Part shown: in pieces, positions 1-9,375 of the stretch
Layout: each line of letters starts with the position of its first letter
How positions within the stretch are numbered: the stretch's first letter is position 1
Assembly: GCF_030518215.1 (NCBI RefSeq)
Contig: NZ_JAULRT010000052.1
Coordinates: forward strand, 372,001 to 436,000
Origin: Gilvimarinus algae
Lineage (GTDB): Bacteria; Pseudomonadota; Gammaproteobacteria; Pseudomonadales; Cellvibrionaceae
Direction: 5' to 3'
Length of the DNA: 64,000 nt
Notes under the pieces: generated by a model
Database searches by the model: none
The model's input: only the letters and a program-made list of their open reading frames with translations
Told to the model about the DNA's origin: nothing
Translations under genes and position numbers: made by a program

Positions 1-1359
1 AAATCGCTGGCCCGAATCCGCGGCAACCGGATCAGTATGATCTTTCAGGAGCCGATGACCTCGCTGAACCCATTGCACACCATTGAAAAGCAACTGGCAG
101 AGGTGCTGTTTTTGCACAAGGGGCTATCCCCGGTCAAAGCGCGAAAGCCGGTGCTTGAGTGGCTCGAGCGAGTCGGGATTCGTGACCCGCAAAAGCGCTT
201 ATCCTCTCTGCCTCATGAACTCAGCGGCGGCGAGCGCCAACGGGTCATGATCGCCATGGCCTTGATCAACGAGCCTGATCTGCTGATTGCCGATGAGCCT
301 ACGACAGCTCTGGATGTCACTGTGCAATCGCAAATTCTCCAGCTTCTCAAGCAGCTGCAACGTGACCTCAATATGGCGGTTCTGTTTATTACGCACGACT
401 TGAAAATCGTCAAGCGCCTGGCTGATCGTGTGGCCATTATGCGTGCCGGTCAGATATTAGAAGTAGGGCAAACGAGCGAAGTGTTCTCCAGCCCAACGCA
501 CGAGTACACCCGTTTGCTGCTGGCGTCCGACCCAGGGGAGGCCCCTTCACCCGTAAAACCCGATGCTGAGCCTTTGTTGGAGGTCAAGCGGTTACGTACC
601 TGGTTTCCGGTTAAGCGCGGAGTGTTTAAAAAAGTCGTCGACCATATCAAGGCCGCCGATGACATCAACTTTACCTTGCGTGTTGGTGAGACGCTGGGCA
701 TTGTCGGAGAAAGCGGCTCGGGCAAGACGACGGTTGGACGCAGTATTTTGCGCTTGATCGCCAGCGAAGGTCAGGCGGTCTATTATGGCTCGTCGCCAAA
801 AGATCTGTTCGGTCTTTCAGCCAAAGCACTCAAGCCACTGCGCCGCGAGTTGCAAATTATTTTCCAAGATCCCTACGGCAGCCTCAGCCCGCGTATGTCC
901 ATAGCGGAGATTATCGCTGAAGGATTAGAGGTTCACGAGACCATCTCTGCCGAAGAAAAAGAGCATCGGGTTATTCAAGCGCTGACCCGTGTGCGGTTAG
1001 ACCCTGCCGTGCGACACCGCTATCCCAATGAATTTTCCGGTGGGCAGCGCCAGCGAGTGGCCATTGCCAGGGCGCTCATTCTCAAACCCAGATTGCTGGT
1101 GTTGGATGAGCCCACCTCAGCCCTGGACCGCTCAGTGCAAAAAGAAGTCGTGGATTTGCTCAAGCAGCTGCAACAAGACTACGCCATGGCGTACGTGTTT
1201 ATCAGCCATGATCTGGATGTCGTGCGGGCAATGAGCCATAAAATTATCGTGATGCGCCGCGGACAAATTGTCGAATCGGGCACTGCAGAGCAACTGTTTC
1301 GTGAGCCTGAGCACGAGTACACCCGCACTCTGCTGCAATCGGCTAGCGCCCCTTTGTGA
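1..1359 (+). CDS. yejF: Dual-ATPase peptide ABC transporter ATP-binding protein (YejF type), 5' truncated
   Basis: The protein has two nucleotide-binding domains in one chain and would energise an oligopeptide or microcin C-type importer of the DppD-DppF/YejF family at the cytoplasmic membrane. The frame is open from base 1, so the start and the first Walker A lie upstream of the window. Visible in domain 1 are the Q-loop (MIFQEPMTSLNP), the signature LSGGERQR and the Walker B LLIADEPTTALD. Domain 2 has Walker A GESGSGKTT near visible residue 236, Q-loop IFQDPYGSLSPRMS, signature FSGGQRQR and Walker B LLVLDEPTSALD. Permease and binding-protein genes would be expected upstream. Its end overlaps the convergent mltD gene by 17 bases. 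YejF is the best fit; other fused Opp/Dpp ATPases are possible. Confidence 0.88.
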   Translation, partial: KSLARIRGNRISMIFQEPMTSLNPLHTIEKQLAEVLFLHKGLSPVKARKPVLEWLERVGIRDPQKRLSSLPHELSGGERQRVMIAMALINEPDLLIADEPTTALDVTVQSQILQLLKQLQRDLNMAVLFITHDLKIVKRLADRVAIMRAGQILEVGQTSEVFSSPTHEYTRLLLASDPGEAPSPVKPDAEPLLEVKRLRTWFPVKRGVFKKVVDHIKAADDINFTLRVGETLGIVGESGSGKTTVGRSILRLIASEGQAVYYGSSPKDLFGLSAKALKPLRRELQIIFQDPYGSLSPRMSIAEIIAEGLEVHETISAEEKEHRVIQALTRVRLDPAVRHRYPNEFSGGQRQRVAIARALILKPRLLVLDEPTSALDRSVQKEVVDLLKQLQQDYAMAYVFISHDLDVVRAMSHKIIVMRRGQIVESGTAEQLFREPEHEYTRTLLQSASAPL

Positions 1360-2914
1360 CGTCGACAAACAAAGTCAGAGATTGGCCTGGGTGAATATAG
1401 CCTTTGCTGGATACTCCGTTCCAGCGAGTGATGTCTTTAATGCTGACATTAAATTTATCGGCAATGCGTGCGAGTGAGTCGCCAGTGCGCACCTTGTAAG
1501 ATAACTTGCGTGTTACTCCCGTGCTGTCGGTTTCCGGTGCTTTGCTCCAAACCACCAGTGTTTGTCCGGGCTTGAGGGTTTCCCTCGGTGACATCCCATT
1601 CCAGCGCGCCAGAGCGCTCACGCTGACCTTGTGGTGGTTGGCGATGCGCCAAAAGCTGTCGCCCTTGCGCACGGTATAACTGACCTTGATGCTATCGGCG
1701 CCACCTGATGCCTTGCTCTGAGTCCTCTCGCGCCGCTGGTTAGCGCTATAGGCGTAGTGTTCACCCTCCATGCTGGCTTTGGGTATTAACAAGGTATCGC
1801 CGGCCCGTATTCTTGAAGAGCGCAGGTTGTTTGCGCTCTGCAATGCTTCGGCACTGGTATTGAACTGTCTGGCGATTTTGATCAATGAATCGCCCGGGGC
1901 AATTGTATAGCGACGCCAGCTAATACGCTGCGTTTGGGGGACTGCGGCAAGCGCCTCGGAAAAGCTGTCGGACTTTGCCGCAGGGATCAGCAAGCGGTGG
2001 GGGCCGTCCGGGTCTGTCGCCCAGCGGTTAAAGCCAGGATTGAGCAGGTAGAGCTCGTCCATCGTGATACCGGCGAACTCAGCTGCTTGGGCCAGATCCA
2101 GCTGGGAGCCAACGTCGATAGCAACAAAGTAGGGAGCGTTGCCAAGTGGTGGCAGGGTAATCTGGTAGCTTTCCGGGTCGGCGATAATTTTTGACAGCGC
2201 CAGTAGTTGCGGTACATAGGCGCGGGTTTCACGCGGCAATTTGAGCGACCAGAAATCGGTTGGCTTGCCCGCTTTGGCATTGCGAGTGATGGCGCGTTGC
2301 AGGCGACCCTGGCCCGTATTGTAGGCGGCCAGGGCGTGCAGCCAATCGTCATCGAACAGTTGGTGTAACCGCTGCAGGTAGGACAGGGCGGCATTGGTGG
2401 AGTCAATGACGTCCCGCCGGCCGTCGTACCACCAGTTTTGTTTGAGGCCGTAGTCCGAGCCTGTACCAGACATAAACTGCCACATGCCGGTAGCCGTGGC
2501 GTAGGAATAAGCAAAAGGGTCAAACGCACTTTCTACTACGGGCATCAGGGCTATTTCTAAAGGCAAGCCCTCTTCTTCGACGCGCTGGGTAATGTGATAC
2601 AGGTATCTCTGTCCGCGGGTGAATACACGCTCAATGTATTCGGGGTGGCTGGCGTACCAGTTGATGTACTGCTCTAGCTGTGGGTGGTCGTATTGCTGTA
2701 GGGCGAAACCCGCGCGTATCCGCTCCCACAAATCCTCCCCGTTCGTTGCTTCATCGGGTTTTTCGGGCGGTGGCACCGGCTCTGGCACAGGCACTGGCTC
2801 GGCTTGGACGATGGAATCGGAAATCTCTTCAGGCTTGTGGTTTAGAGCAGCCCCGCAGCCGGTGAGGGCGAAGGCTAGAGCGGTTAAGACGAGGGTAGAG
2901 CTGGCAGCATTCAT
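1343..2914 (-). CDS. mltD: Membrane-bound lytic murein transglycosylase D
   Basis: This lipoprotein cleaves the beta-1,4 glycosidic bond of peptidoglycan to form 1,6-anhydromuramyl products in the periplasm. The N-terminus is a lipoprotein signal with lipobox LTGC (Cys20). A GH23 goose-lysozyme-like domain follows, with the catalytic Glu in the PVVESAF segment and the conserved GMWQFM and AAYNTG motifs. Three C-terminal LysM repeats (starting YTIAPGDSL, YTVRKGDSF and YKVRTGDSL) bind peptidoglycan. Its 523 residues match MltD with three LysM domains. It lies downstream of gloB on the same strand, 70 bases away, an arrangement shared with E. coli and Pseudomonas. Confidence 0.95.
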   Translation of the reverse strand: MNAASSTLVLTALAFALTGCGAALNHKPEEISDSIVQAEPVPVPEPVPPPEKPDEATNGEDLWERIRAGFALQQYDHPQLEQYINWYASHPEYIERVFTRGQRYLYHITQRVEEEGLPLEIALMPVVESAFDPFAYSYATATGMWQFMSGTGSDYGLKQNWWYDGRRDVIDSTNAALSYLQRLHQLFDDDWLHALAAYNTGQGRLQRAITRNAKAGKPTDFWSLKLPRETRAYVPQLLALSKIIADPESYQITLPPLGNAPYFVAIDVGSQLDLAQAAEFAGITMDELYLLNPGFNRWATDPDGPHRLLIPAAKSDSFSEALAAVPQTQRISWRRYTIAPGDSLIKIARQFNTSAEALQSANNLRSSRIRAGDTLLIPKASMEGEHYAYSANQRRERTQSKASGGADSIKVSYTVRKGDSFWRIANHHKVSVSALARWNGMSPRETLKPGQTLVVWSKAPETDSTGVTRKLSYKVRTGDSLARIADKFNVSIKDITRWNGVSSKGYIHPGQSLTLFVDVTKGR

Positions 2915-2984
2915 GCAGTTGAAGCGGTCTTGGTCGTTATAAGTCCGTCGATTCTAGGGGTTTGCAGCCGGTGGGTCAATCGGG

Positions 2985-3839
2985 TCAAAAGTGGTCTTTC
3001 CAGCGGCGGATTTCGGCAAATACCTCCGCTTCTGTCGCCAGGGTCGCTCCCGCATGGGTCTCGGCGGCTGCGGCAACGGCCGGTTGGTCTGTGCGCAAAA
3101 AGGGGTTAGTGGCCAGCTCAAGCGCCAGCGTGAGCGGCACAGTGGGCTCGGATTGGTCTCGCCTGGCCTGCTCGCTATCACGGCGCCGTTGCAGAGCGGC
3201 GTTTTCCGGCTCGACCGCCAGCGCAAACGCAATGTTGGCAAGGGTGTACTCGTGAGAGCAATAAATCCGGGTCTCTGCTTCCAGTGACGCCAGTCGCTTT
3301 AACGTCTTGAGAAACACTTCCGGTTCGCACTCAAACATGCGTCCACAACCGGCGCCAAAAATATTGTCGGCGCTGAACAGGGACGCCGGCTGTTCGCCGC
3401 GTCTCGGTAACAGGAAGGCGATGTGATCCAGAGTATGCCCCGGTGTGGCCAGGACCTGAAATTCTAGCCGGCCCAGCGTCAAGGTGTCGCCTTCAGAAAG
3501 CGTATGAGTGACCTGGGGTATGCGCTCGCTCTTTGGGCCATATACCGGCACCGGGTGGGTGGATAGAAGCGAGTCGATACCATCTGTATGATCCCAGTGA
3601 TGGTGGGTTACCACTATGCCGCTCAATGTCAGACGGTGCTTTTGCAGCGCATCGCGCACAGGCGCAGCATCGCCCGGATCAAAAATATAGGCTTCGGGCA
3701 CCTGTTCATCGGGCTGCAAAAGCCAAAAATAGTTGGTTTTCAGTGCCGGTAGGCAATACAGTCGCACGCGCACCTCTGTTTTGATTGCACTCGATCCACC
3801 CGTGGCCTGTTCTGCCAAGCGGTGGCTGTCATCGGGCAT
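2985..3839 (-). CDS. gloB: Hydroxyacylglutathione hydrolase (glyoxalase II)
   Basis: This enzyme hydrolyses S-lactoylglutathione to D-lactate and glutathione, the second step of methylglyoxal detoxification. It has the metallo-beta-lactamase fold with the dinuclear metal motif HHHWDHTDG, a further ligand in ATPGHTLDH, the glyoxalase II hallmark GAGCGRMFE and the C-terminal YCSHEYT. The family usually starts just before the strand seen here as CLPALKTNYFWLL, so the 20 or so residues before it may be a start artefact; in-frame GTG codons lie closer. The gene diverges from the yafS-like methyltransferase about 50 bases away, a conserved gloB-yafS-rnhA-dnaQ order. Confidence 0.93.
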   Translation of the reverse strand: MPDDSHRLAEQATGGSSAIKTEVRVRLYCLPALKTNYFWLLQPDEQVPEAYIFDPGDAAPVRDALQKHRLTLSGIVVTHHHWDHTDGIDSLLSTHPVPVYGPKSERIPQVTHTLSEGDTLTLGRLEFQVLATPGHTLDHIAFLLPRRGEQPASLFSADNIFGAGCGRMFECEPEVFLKTLKRLASLEAETRIYCSHEYTLANIAFALAVEPENAALQRRRDSEQARRDQSEPTVPLTLALELATNPFLRTDQPAVAAAAETHAGATLATEAEVFAEIRRWKDHF

Positions 3840-3888
3840 CGCCGTCTGTTATTTTATCAGCTCGGGTCTATGGCTTACAGGTGGGTCT

Positions 3889-4704
3889 ATGGCGATAAAC
3901 AACAAGGTCTGCCCGCCAGAGCAGGCCGTGCCGGCACTGACGGATTGGTTTGACTCTCCTCAAGGGCAGGCCGTTCTCAAAAGCCAGCGCTCGGACATTG
4001 ATCAGGCGCTGGCTTGCCTGTTCGGGTATCATCTGTGCCAAATCAGCGTATGCCGTCATCTGAACCTCAGTGCGAGTAGCCGAATACCCCACACCTTTGC
4101 CCTCAACCCTCAGGCGCACGCCAGTGCCTCTGCAGCGGCTCAAGGTGAGCAGGGGGCATGTGACTTGCGACGCCTGCCCTTGGCGCCCGAGTCGGTGGAT
4201 GTTTTTGTGCTACACCACGCCCTGGATTTCAGTCAAACACCGCACCAGCTATTGGCCGAGGCGGCGCGGGCCACTATCGCGCGGGGCCATATTGTGATTG
4301 TGGGTTTTAACCCCTGGAGCTTGGTGGGCGGCTGGCACATCGCCAAGCGCCTGACGAGCCGCCAGCCTCTCTGGCGCCATCAGCACCTGCGCCTCGGGCG
4401 GTTGTTTGACTGGTTCGCGCTGCTGGATCTCGAACCGGTTGAGGTCCGCCGTGGCCACTACTGGCCTTTTGCCCGCGAGGCATCTGGGCGCTTAGAGCGG
4501 GGCATGCGCAGCATAAACGCCCCTTGGGGCAGTTACTACATGGTGACCGTGCGCAAAGATGTGCCCGGAGTGCTGCCGGTCAAACCGCGCTGGAAAACCA
4601 TGGATATCGCCGCGCTAGGGGGCGTATCCGGAAAAGTGAGCGGCCGCTCAATGCGTCGCTCCACCAATCCTGAAAAACGAGAAGCAAGGTGTGAAGCAGA
4701 TTGA
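3889..4704 (+). CDS. Class I SAM-dependent methyltransferase, YafS-like
   Basis: This is a putative small-molecule or protein methyltransferase whose substrate is not known. The segment [16 protein letters not shown] followed by [14 protein letters not shown] matches the YafS-like family that sits between gloB and rnhA in many gammaproteobacteria. The N-terminal segment contains the family-typical LFGYHLCQI. The glycine-rich SAM loop is poorly conserved here ([16 protein letters not shown]). I chose the ATG at 3889 (271 aa) because the longer in-frame ATG at 3733 would run into the divergent gloB gene. The end overlaps rnhA by 14 bases, so the two are probably translated together. Confidence 0.82.
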   Translation: MAINNKVCPPEQAVPALTDWFDSPQGQAVLKSQRSDIDQALACLFGYHLCQISVCRHLNLSASSRIPHTFALNPQAHASASAAAQGEQGACDLRRLPLAPESVDVFVLHHALDFSQTPHQLLAEAARATIARGHIVIVGFNPWSLVGGWHIAKRLTSRQPLWRHQHLRLGRLFDWFALLDLEPVEVRRGHYWPFAREASGRLERGMRSINAPWGSYYMVTVRKDVPGVLPVKPRWKTMDIAALGGVSGKVSGRSMRRSTNPEKREARCEAD

Positions 4705-5122
4705 AATTTTTACCGACGGCGCCTGCCGCGGCAACCCGGGCCCCGGTGGTTGGGGAGCGCTGCTGCGCTACAATGGCAAAGAAAAGGAGCTCTACGGTGG
4801 CGAGCCGGCTACCACCAATAACCGCATGGAGCTCAAGGCGGCTATTGAGGCGTTACGAGCCCTGAATGAGCCCTGCGAGGTGATCTTGACCACAGACTCC
4901 CAATATGTCCGCAAGGGAATTAGCGAGTGGTTGGCGGGTTGGAAACGCAATGGTTGGCGCACCGCCGCCAAAAAGCCGGTAAAAAACGACGATTTATGGC
5001 GCGAGCTGGATCAGCTGAGCGCGGCCCACCGCATTGACTGGCGCTGGGTCAAGGGCCATAGCGGCCACCGTGAAAATGAAAGGGCCGATCAATTAGCCAA
5101 TCGAGGCATTGATTCTCTCTAG
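4691..5122 (+). CDS. rnhA: Ribonuclease HI
   Basis: This endonuclease degrades the RNA strand of RNA-DNA hybrids such as R-loops and replication primers. It has 143 residues. The catalytic acids are all present: Asp9 in [11 protein letters not shown], Glu47 in NNRMELKA, Asp69 in TTDSQYV and Asp133 in ERADQLA. The helix typical of the E. coli type ([20 protein letters not shown]) and the [10 protein letters not shown] loop are also present. The start is GTG and overlaps the preceding methyltransferase gene. dnaQ follows after 60 bases in the same direction. Confidence 0.97.
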   Translation: MKQIEIFTDGACRGNPGPGGWGALLRYNGKEKELYGGEPATTNNRMELKAAIEALRALNEPCEVILTTDSQYVRKGISEWLAGWKRNGWRTAAKKPVKNDDLWRELDQLSAAHRIDWRWVKGHSGHRENERADQLANRGIDSL

Positions 5123-5182
5123 TAACCGGCAATCATGATTGCCCGCCGTCACAGAGCTATGCCCGCTGAATAGGTAGATACT

Positions 5183-5911
5183 ATGAGCGTTACAACAAGT
5201 CAGCGACAGATCGTGCTGGATACCGAAACCACTGGCCTTGAGGCCAGTCAGGGCCACCGCATTATCGAGATTGGTTGCGTTGAAGTGGTTAATCGCAAGT
5301 TGACCGGCAACCACTATCATCAGTACATCAATCCTGAGCGCGAAGTGGACGCGGGTGCCATGGAGGTGCACGGTATCACCAATGAAATGCTGGCGGACAA
5401 GCCCGTTTTTGCGCAAATTCGCGATGATTTCATGGCCTTTATTGCGGGAGCCGAGCTGGTGATTCATAACGCCCCCTTTGATGTGGGCTTTATCGACACG
5501 GAGCTGCGGCGTCTCAATCCCGCGCACGAGACCATTGCGCTGACAAACTCTATTGTCGATTCATTGGTGCTCGCCAGGGGCAAGCACCCCGGACAGAAGA
5601 ATAATCTGGACGCTCTGTGCAAGCGCTACGGTGTCGATAACTCCCAGCGCGAGCTGCATGGCGCTCTGTTGGATGCGGAAATCCTCGCAGACGTCTATCT
5701 TTTGATGACCGGTGGTCAGACCTTACTGTCTCTGGGCAGCAGTAGCAAGGGGGGGGACGGCGGCAGTGGCGTGGAAGATATTCGCCGGCTCGACGCCGGC
5801 AGACCGTCTTTGAGTGTCATTCACGCCAGTGACGAAGAGCTGGCGCGGCATAGGGAAAAGTTGGAGCAGATCGCTTCGGCCAGCGGTGGGCATTGCCTTT
5901 GGCAGGAGTAG
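5183..5911 (+). CDS. dnaQ: DNA polymerase III epsilon subunit (3'-5' proofreading exonuclease)
   Basis: This is the proofreading subunit of the replicative polymerase. It has the DEDDh exonuclease signature: Asp13 and Glu15 in DTETTGLE, Asp100 in HNAPFDVGFID, and His159 and Asp164 in HGALLDAEILAD. After the nuclease domain comes QTLLSL (residues 179-184), which fits the clamp-binding motif known in E. coli epsilon. The C-terminal tail (about 55 residues) is the expected alpha-subunit tether. The rnhA-dnaQ neighbourhood is conserved, but here both genes are co-directional, whereas in E. coli they diverge. Confidence 0.96.
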   Translation: MSVTTSQRQIVLDTETTGLEASQGHRIIEIGCVEVVNRKLTGNHYHQYINPEREVDAGAMEVHGITNEMLADKPVFAQIRDDFMAFIAGAELVIHNAPFDVGFIDTELRRLNPAHETIALTNSIVDSLVLARGKHPGQKNNLDALCKRYGVDNSQRELHGALLDAEILADVYLLMTGGQTLLSLGSSSKGGDGGSGVEDIRRLDAGRPSLSVIHASDEELARHREKLEQIASASGGHCLWQE

Positions 5912-5947
5912 TGCGACCGCTTTGGCACTTCTTGCCTCCCGGCGCGC

Positions 5948-5977
5948 TTGCCAATTGAAGTCTGATAGCGGTTTAAT
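5948..5977 (+). promoter_or_regulatory. Possible sigma-70 promoter for fimL
   Basis: TTGCCA (5948-5953) and TTTAAT (5972-5977) are separated by 18 bases in the 245-base gap between dnaQ and fimL. The rest of that gap shows no coding potential. The call rests on motif match only. Confidence 0.3.
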
Positions 5978-6156
5978 GTAATTTCGAACTTTAATGATTA
6001 ACCTGTTGCCAGCAATAGTAAAAAGTACTGAGCCGGCCAAGGATTGGTCACCGAATTGAGCAAACGCTGCCGCACCGCAACCCCAAGGGGCCGGACGGCA
6101 GCCTTGTGAGGCGGTGCTCAACTTCTCAGGTCGAGGCAACCAGCAGGAAGATAACC

Positions 6157-7878
6157 GTGACTACAGATACCGCTGAGAGATTTAATCCGTCTTCACTGAA
6201 GCTGGTTCATAACGAACTGGTCGCCACCATAGAGTCCGCCGCTTCCAGGCTGGAGCAGTTTGCCGCGGACCCCAACAACGGCGAACTCCTGCAGCTATGT
6301 ATCGACGACATCAAACAGATTCGCGGCACACTCAGCTTACTGCAGTTGCGCGGTGTGGATCTGTTGGCCGAGGAGCTTGTGGCCCATATTACCGATATTC
6401 CCCTCGGCGATGACCCCGCAACCCTGACCAAGCTCGACCGTATTACCTCGGTGTTTTTTATCCTGCCTCGCTATCTGGAGTATTGCACCCAAACCGGGCG
6501 CAGCATGGCCGTTCTGCTGATACCGCACATCAACGATTTGCGACTGGCGCGCAAAGAGCCAGCGCTGCCCATGAGTCACTACTATCCGCTGGATGTCACC
6601 GCGGTGAATCGTCCGGCCCAGCGCCAGCTGGATTTTCCCGAGGATTTCCGCAATGTGGTGCGGCGGCTGCGCCATATGTACCAGGTCGCGATGCTCAATG
6701 TGCTGCAGGGCAAACAGGTCGCTCCCTCATTGGGCATGATGGCGCGCGCGCTTGAGCGGTTGGACAAAATCAGCGGTAATCGCCCCATGGGCCAGTTGTG
6801 GTGGGTGGCGGCCGAGGTGTTTACCAGTCTCGCCAAAGAGCAATTACAGCTCAGTAAATCCCGCAAAATGTTGTTTGGTGCCATTGACCGGGACATCAAG
6901 CGCGTTCAATTTGAAGGAGAATCGGCGCTTGAGCGCAGCGCCAATCCGGCGCTGCTGAAGGATCTGGTCTATCAGGTTGTGCTGGCGCGCACGGGCAGCG
7001 AGCGCGCAGGCGCCATTATTCAGGCCTATTCAGCCCCGGCACTTCCCTACAATGAGGTGGAGTTGATTCGCGAGCACGAGTATTTGCGCGGCCCCAGTGC
7101 GACAACGGTTACCTCCATGACCGCGGTACTGCAAGACGAGCTCAGAGGCACAAAAAACATTCTGGAGCGCGCGGCTCAGGGCGGTGTCGAGTTGCTCAAA
7201 GAGAGCCCGGAGCTGTTAGATACCCTGAAAAAGGTGGCCGACATCCTCGCGGTGGTGGGGCTGGTGTCCCCCAGTAACTCCCTGAAAGAAGAGATCGCCA
7301 AGATCGCCAGCTGGCAAAATGGCTCGGTGGAGGCTCAGGCGGATGATTTGCTGACCGTCGCTGATACCATGCTCTATATCGAGAGCACCGTGACCGGGCT
7401 TGCAAAAATGAATCTGTCGGAGGAAAAGCTGGCCAAGCTCAACGCGTTGTCGCGCGAAGAGGCCTTGTCCAGCAGCCAGGTCATGGAGGCAGAGGCGCTG
7501 GTCATTGAAGAGGCCGAATCCGGCCTGGCCCTGATCAAGCGTGCTCTAAACGCCTACTCCGAATCCAACTACGATATCGGTCATATCAAAAACGTAGCCT
7601 CGACACTCAGCTCGGTGCGCGGCGGCATGCTGGTGCTCAACTTAAAGCGCGCCGCCAAAGTGGTGTCCGCTTGTGAGCGCTTCGTTAATGAAGCGCTTCT
7701 GGGTGGGCAGCAGCTGGCCGCAGTCCAGCACTTGCTGGAAACCTTTGCCGATGCGGTGATCAGCCTCGAGTACTATCTCGACGCCATCAAGTCCGATAAA
7801 GACGCCGACACCAGTGTTTTACAAGTAGCAGAGGAAAGCCTACAGGCGCTCGGCTACCCGGTGGCGGGGGAAGGCTAG
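6157..7878 (+). CDS. fimL: FimL-like twitching-motility/cAMP regulatory scaffold (degenerate Hpt protein)
   Basis: The protein resembles P. aeruginosa FimL, which is homologous to the N-terminus of the ChpA chemotaxis kinase and promotes type IV pilus function and cAMP production with PilG and FimV. Recognition rests on the N-terminal segment (LVHNELVATIESAASRLEQF), the Hpt-like helices and the position directly before nudC, as in P. aeruginosa. Where a phosphotransfer His would sit, the first Hpt-like helix reads DDIKQIRGTLSLLQL, with Gln instead, so it is probably not phosphorylated. I chose the GTG at 6157 (573 aa), which has an AGGAAG ribosome-binding site; an upstream ATG at 6106 adds 17 low-complexity residues. 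nudC begins 7 bases after the stop codon. Confidence 0.82.
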   Translation: MTTDTAERFNPSSLKLVHNELVATIESAASRLEQFAADPNNGELLQLCIDDIKQIRGTLSLLQLRGVDLLAEELVAHITDIPLGDDPATLTKLDRITSVFFILPRYLEYCTQTGRSMAVLLIPHINDLRLARKEPALPMSHYYPLDVTAVNRPAQRQLDFPEDFRNVVRRLRHMYQVAMLNVLQGKQVAPSLGMMARALERLDKISGNRPMGQLWWVAAEVFTSLAKEQLQLSKSRKMLFGAIDRDIKRVQFEGESALERSANPALLKDLVYQVVLARTGSERAGAIIQAYSAPALPYNEVELIREHEYLRGPSATTVTSMTAVLQDELRGTKNILERAAQGGVELLKESPELLDTLKKVADILAVVGLVSPSNSLKEEIAKIASWQNGSVEAQADDLLTVADTMLYIESTVTGLAKMNLSEEKLAKLNALSREEALSSSQVMEAEALVIEEAESGLALIKRALNAYSESNYDIGHIKNVASTLSSVRGGMLVLNLKRAAKVVSACERFVNEALLGGQQLAAVQHLLETFADAVISLEYYLDAIKSDKDADTSVLQVAEESLQALGYPVAGEG

Positions 7879-7884
7879 GAGGGA

Positions 7885-8679
7885 ATGAGCGACTCCACCG
7901 CGCTTGCCTGGCTGGTGAGCGGTGACCGCCTGGCGGTAGACAAGCATGGCGCTCCTTTACGAGTTGATCCCGCGGTCTTGTCGCGCTCGCAGCTGGACGC
8001 CCTGATGGTCATTAACCCGGCGCATGGGCAATTGGCACTTGTCAGTGAAAAGGCCTTGCCTGAGGTGGGGCAGTGGCTTGGACTCCGGGAGTGCCTGGGG
8101 CATTTTAGCGAGGCGGAGTTTGCCGAGGCCGGCCGCGCCCTGCAGCTTTCCCACTGGTGGTATTCCCATCAATTTTGCTCCCGCTGCGGCGGGAACCTCA
8201 CTGGCCCCGAGCCCCAGCAGCTGGCCCGTCAAGAGTTTGTGCGCCGCTGCAATCACTGTAGTATGTCCTTTTACCCTAGGCTATCGCCCTGCGTGATCGT
8301 ACTGGTTACCCGGGGAGAATACTGCCTGCTCGCTCACCACGCCCGCGCCCGGCGGCCAGTTTTTACGACCCTGGCGGGCTTTGTTGAGGCCGGCGAGCGC
8401 ATTGAGCAGACGGTTCATCGCGAAGTTGCCGAGGAGGTGGGGATCGAGGTCAGGCAGCTGCGCTATGTCGAGAGCCAGAGCTGGCCCTTTCCCGGACAGC
8501 TAATGTTGGGCTTTTACGCGGAGTACGCGGGGGGCGAGCTGAAGCTTCAGGAAGACGAAATTGTCGACGCCGGCTGGTATCGCTACGACGCTTTACCGCA
8601 TGTTCCACCAGCAGGTACTATTGCCAGGCGCCTGATAGACGGGTTTGTCGAGGCGTGCGAGAACGCAAAAGCAAGGTGA
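7885..8679 (+). CDS. nudC: NAD(H) pyrophosphatase / RNA deNADding enzyme NudC
   Basis: This enzyme hydrolyses NADH to NMNH and AMP and can remove NAD caps from RNA. The 264-residue protein has a zinc ribbon (Cys98, Cys101, Cys122, Cys125) followed by a Nudix domain. The Nudix box begins at GFVEAGERIEQTVHREVAEE (about 165-187), and the NADH-specific SQSWPFPGQLMLGF motif follows (about 197-210). The ATG lies 6 bases after fimL behind GGAGG, so the two genes are probably one transcript. Confidence 0.95.
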   Translation: MSDSTALAWLVSGDRLAVDKHGAPLRVDPAVLSRSQLDALMVINPAHGQLALVSEKALPEVGQWLGLRECLGHFSEAEFAEAGRALQLSHWWYSHQFCSRCGGNLTGPEPQQLARQEFVRRCNHCSMSFYPRLSPCVIVLVTRGEYCLLAHHARARRPVFTTLAGFVEAGERIEQTVHREVAEEVGIEVRQLRYVESQSWPFPGQLMLGFYAEYAGGELKLQEDEIVDAGWYRYDALPHVPPAGTIARRLIDGFVEACENAKAR

Positions 8680-8697
8680 TAAGGGAGGCTCCAGACA

Positions 8698-9351
8698 GTG
8701 GTCTATAGTGCTTTAGCTGCCGTGGCGGGGCTGTTTTGCCTGCTGGTGGCGTATATGGCGGTGCGATTGCTGCTCAAGGACAGCTGGATTCTCGGCTGGC
8801 TGCGTGGCATGTTTGGCTTGGCGCTCCTGGCGTTGGCGGTGCTGTTTGGCTTTGTCGCGCTTGATGTGTTCAGCTATCAGCAAATCCAAAAAGAGGAAGT
8901 GATAGCGACTCTCAGTTTTGAAAAACTTGCCGAACAAAAATATCGGGTGGTGTTGGCGGATACCAAAGGTAATGAAAAAACCTACGATATTTTAGGCGAC
9001 CAATGGCAGCTTGATGCGCGCATCATTAAGTGGAAAGGGGCCTTGGCCAACCTTGGCATCAAGCCGGGTTATCGCCTCGATCGTATTGCCGGACGCTATT
9101 ATTCCCTCGAGATGGAGCGCGAAGCCGAGCGCACCGTCTACGCCTTTAACGAAAGCCGGTTCGGCGTTGACGTCTGGGCCTGGCTGCGCACCGCCAAGGA
9201 AACCCTGCCGATTGTCGATGCGGTTTACGGCAGTGCCACTTACCTTCCGATGGCTGACGGCGCGCTCTACGAAGTCAATTTATCGGGTACGGGTTTGGTG
9301 ACCCGGCCGCTGAACGATACCGCACAAAAAGCCGTGGGCGACTGGCAATAA
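8698..9351 (+). CDS. Conserved inner-membrane protein of unknown function
   Basis: I do not recognise a characterised function. The 217-residue protein has two N-terminal hydrophobic segments (about residues 3-24 and 36-58) and a soluble domain of about 150 residues that is probably periplasmic. The start is GTG at 8698 with GGGAGG upstream. It sits 18 bases after nudC and 24 bases before sohB, all in one direction. Similar proteins next to sohB occur in pseudomonads, where they are often annotated only as hypothetical or as a multidrug transporter without real evidence. Confidence 0.8.
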   Translation: MVYSALAAVAGLFCLLVAYMAVRLLLKDSWILGWLRGMFGLALLALAVLFGFVALDVFSYQQIQKEEVIATLSFEKLAEQKYRVVLADTKGNEKTYDILGDQWQLDARIIKWKGALANLGIKPGYRLDRIAGRYYSLEMEREAERTVYAFNESRFGVDVWAWLRTAKETLPIVDAVYGSATYLPMADGALYEVNLSGTGLVTRPLNDTAQKAVGDWQ

Positions 9352-9375
9352 CACACTAAAAAATTGGAGTACTGT

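Noticed and set aside
1987-2529. 180-codon minus-strand frame inside mltD
   Set aside because: It is the +1 frame of a well-supported gene, with no homology pattern.
5912-6156. Possible tRNA after dnaQ, as in some enterobacteria
   Set aside because: No cloverleaf or T-loop consensus could be found.
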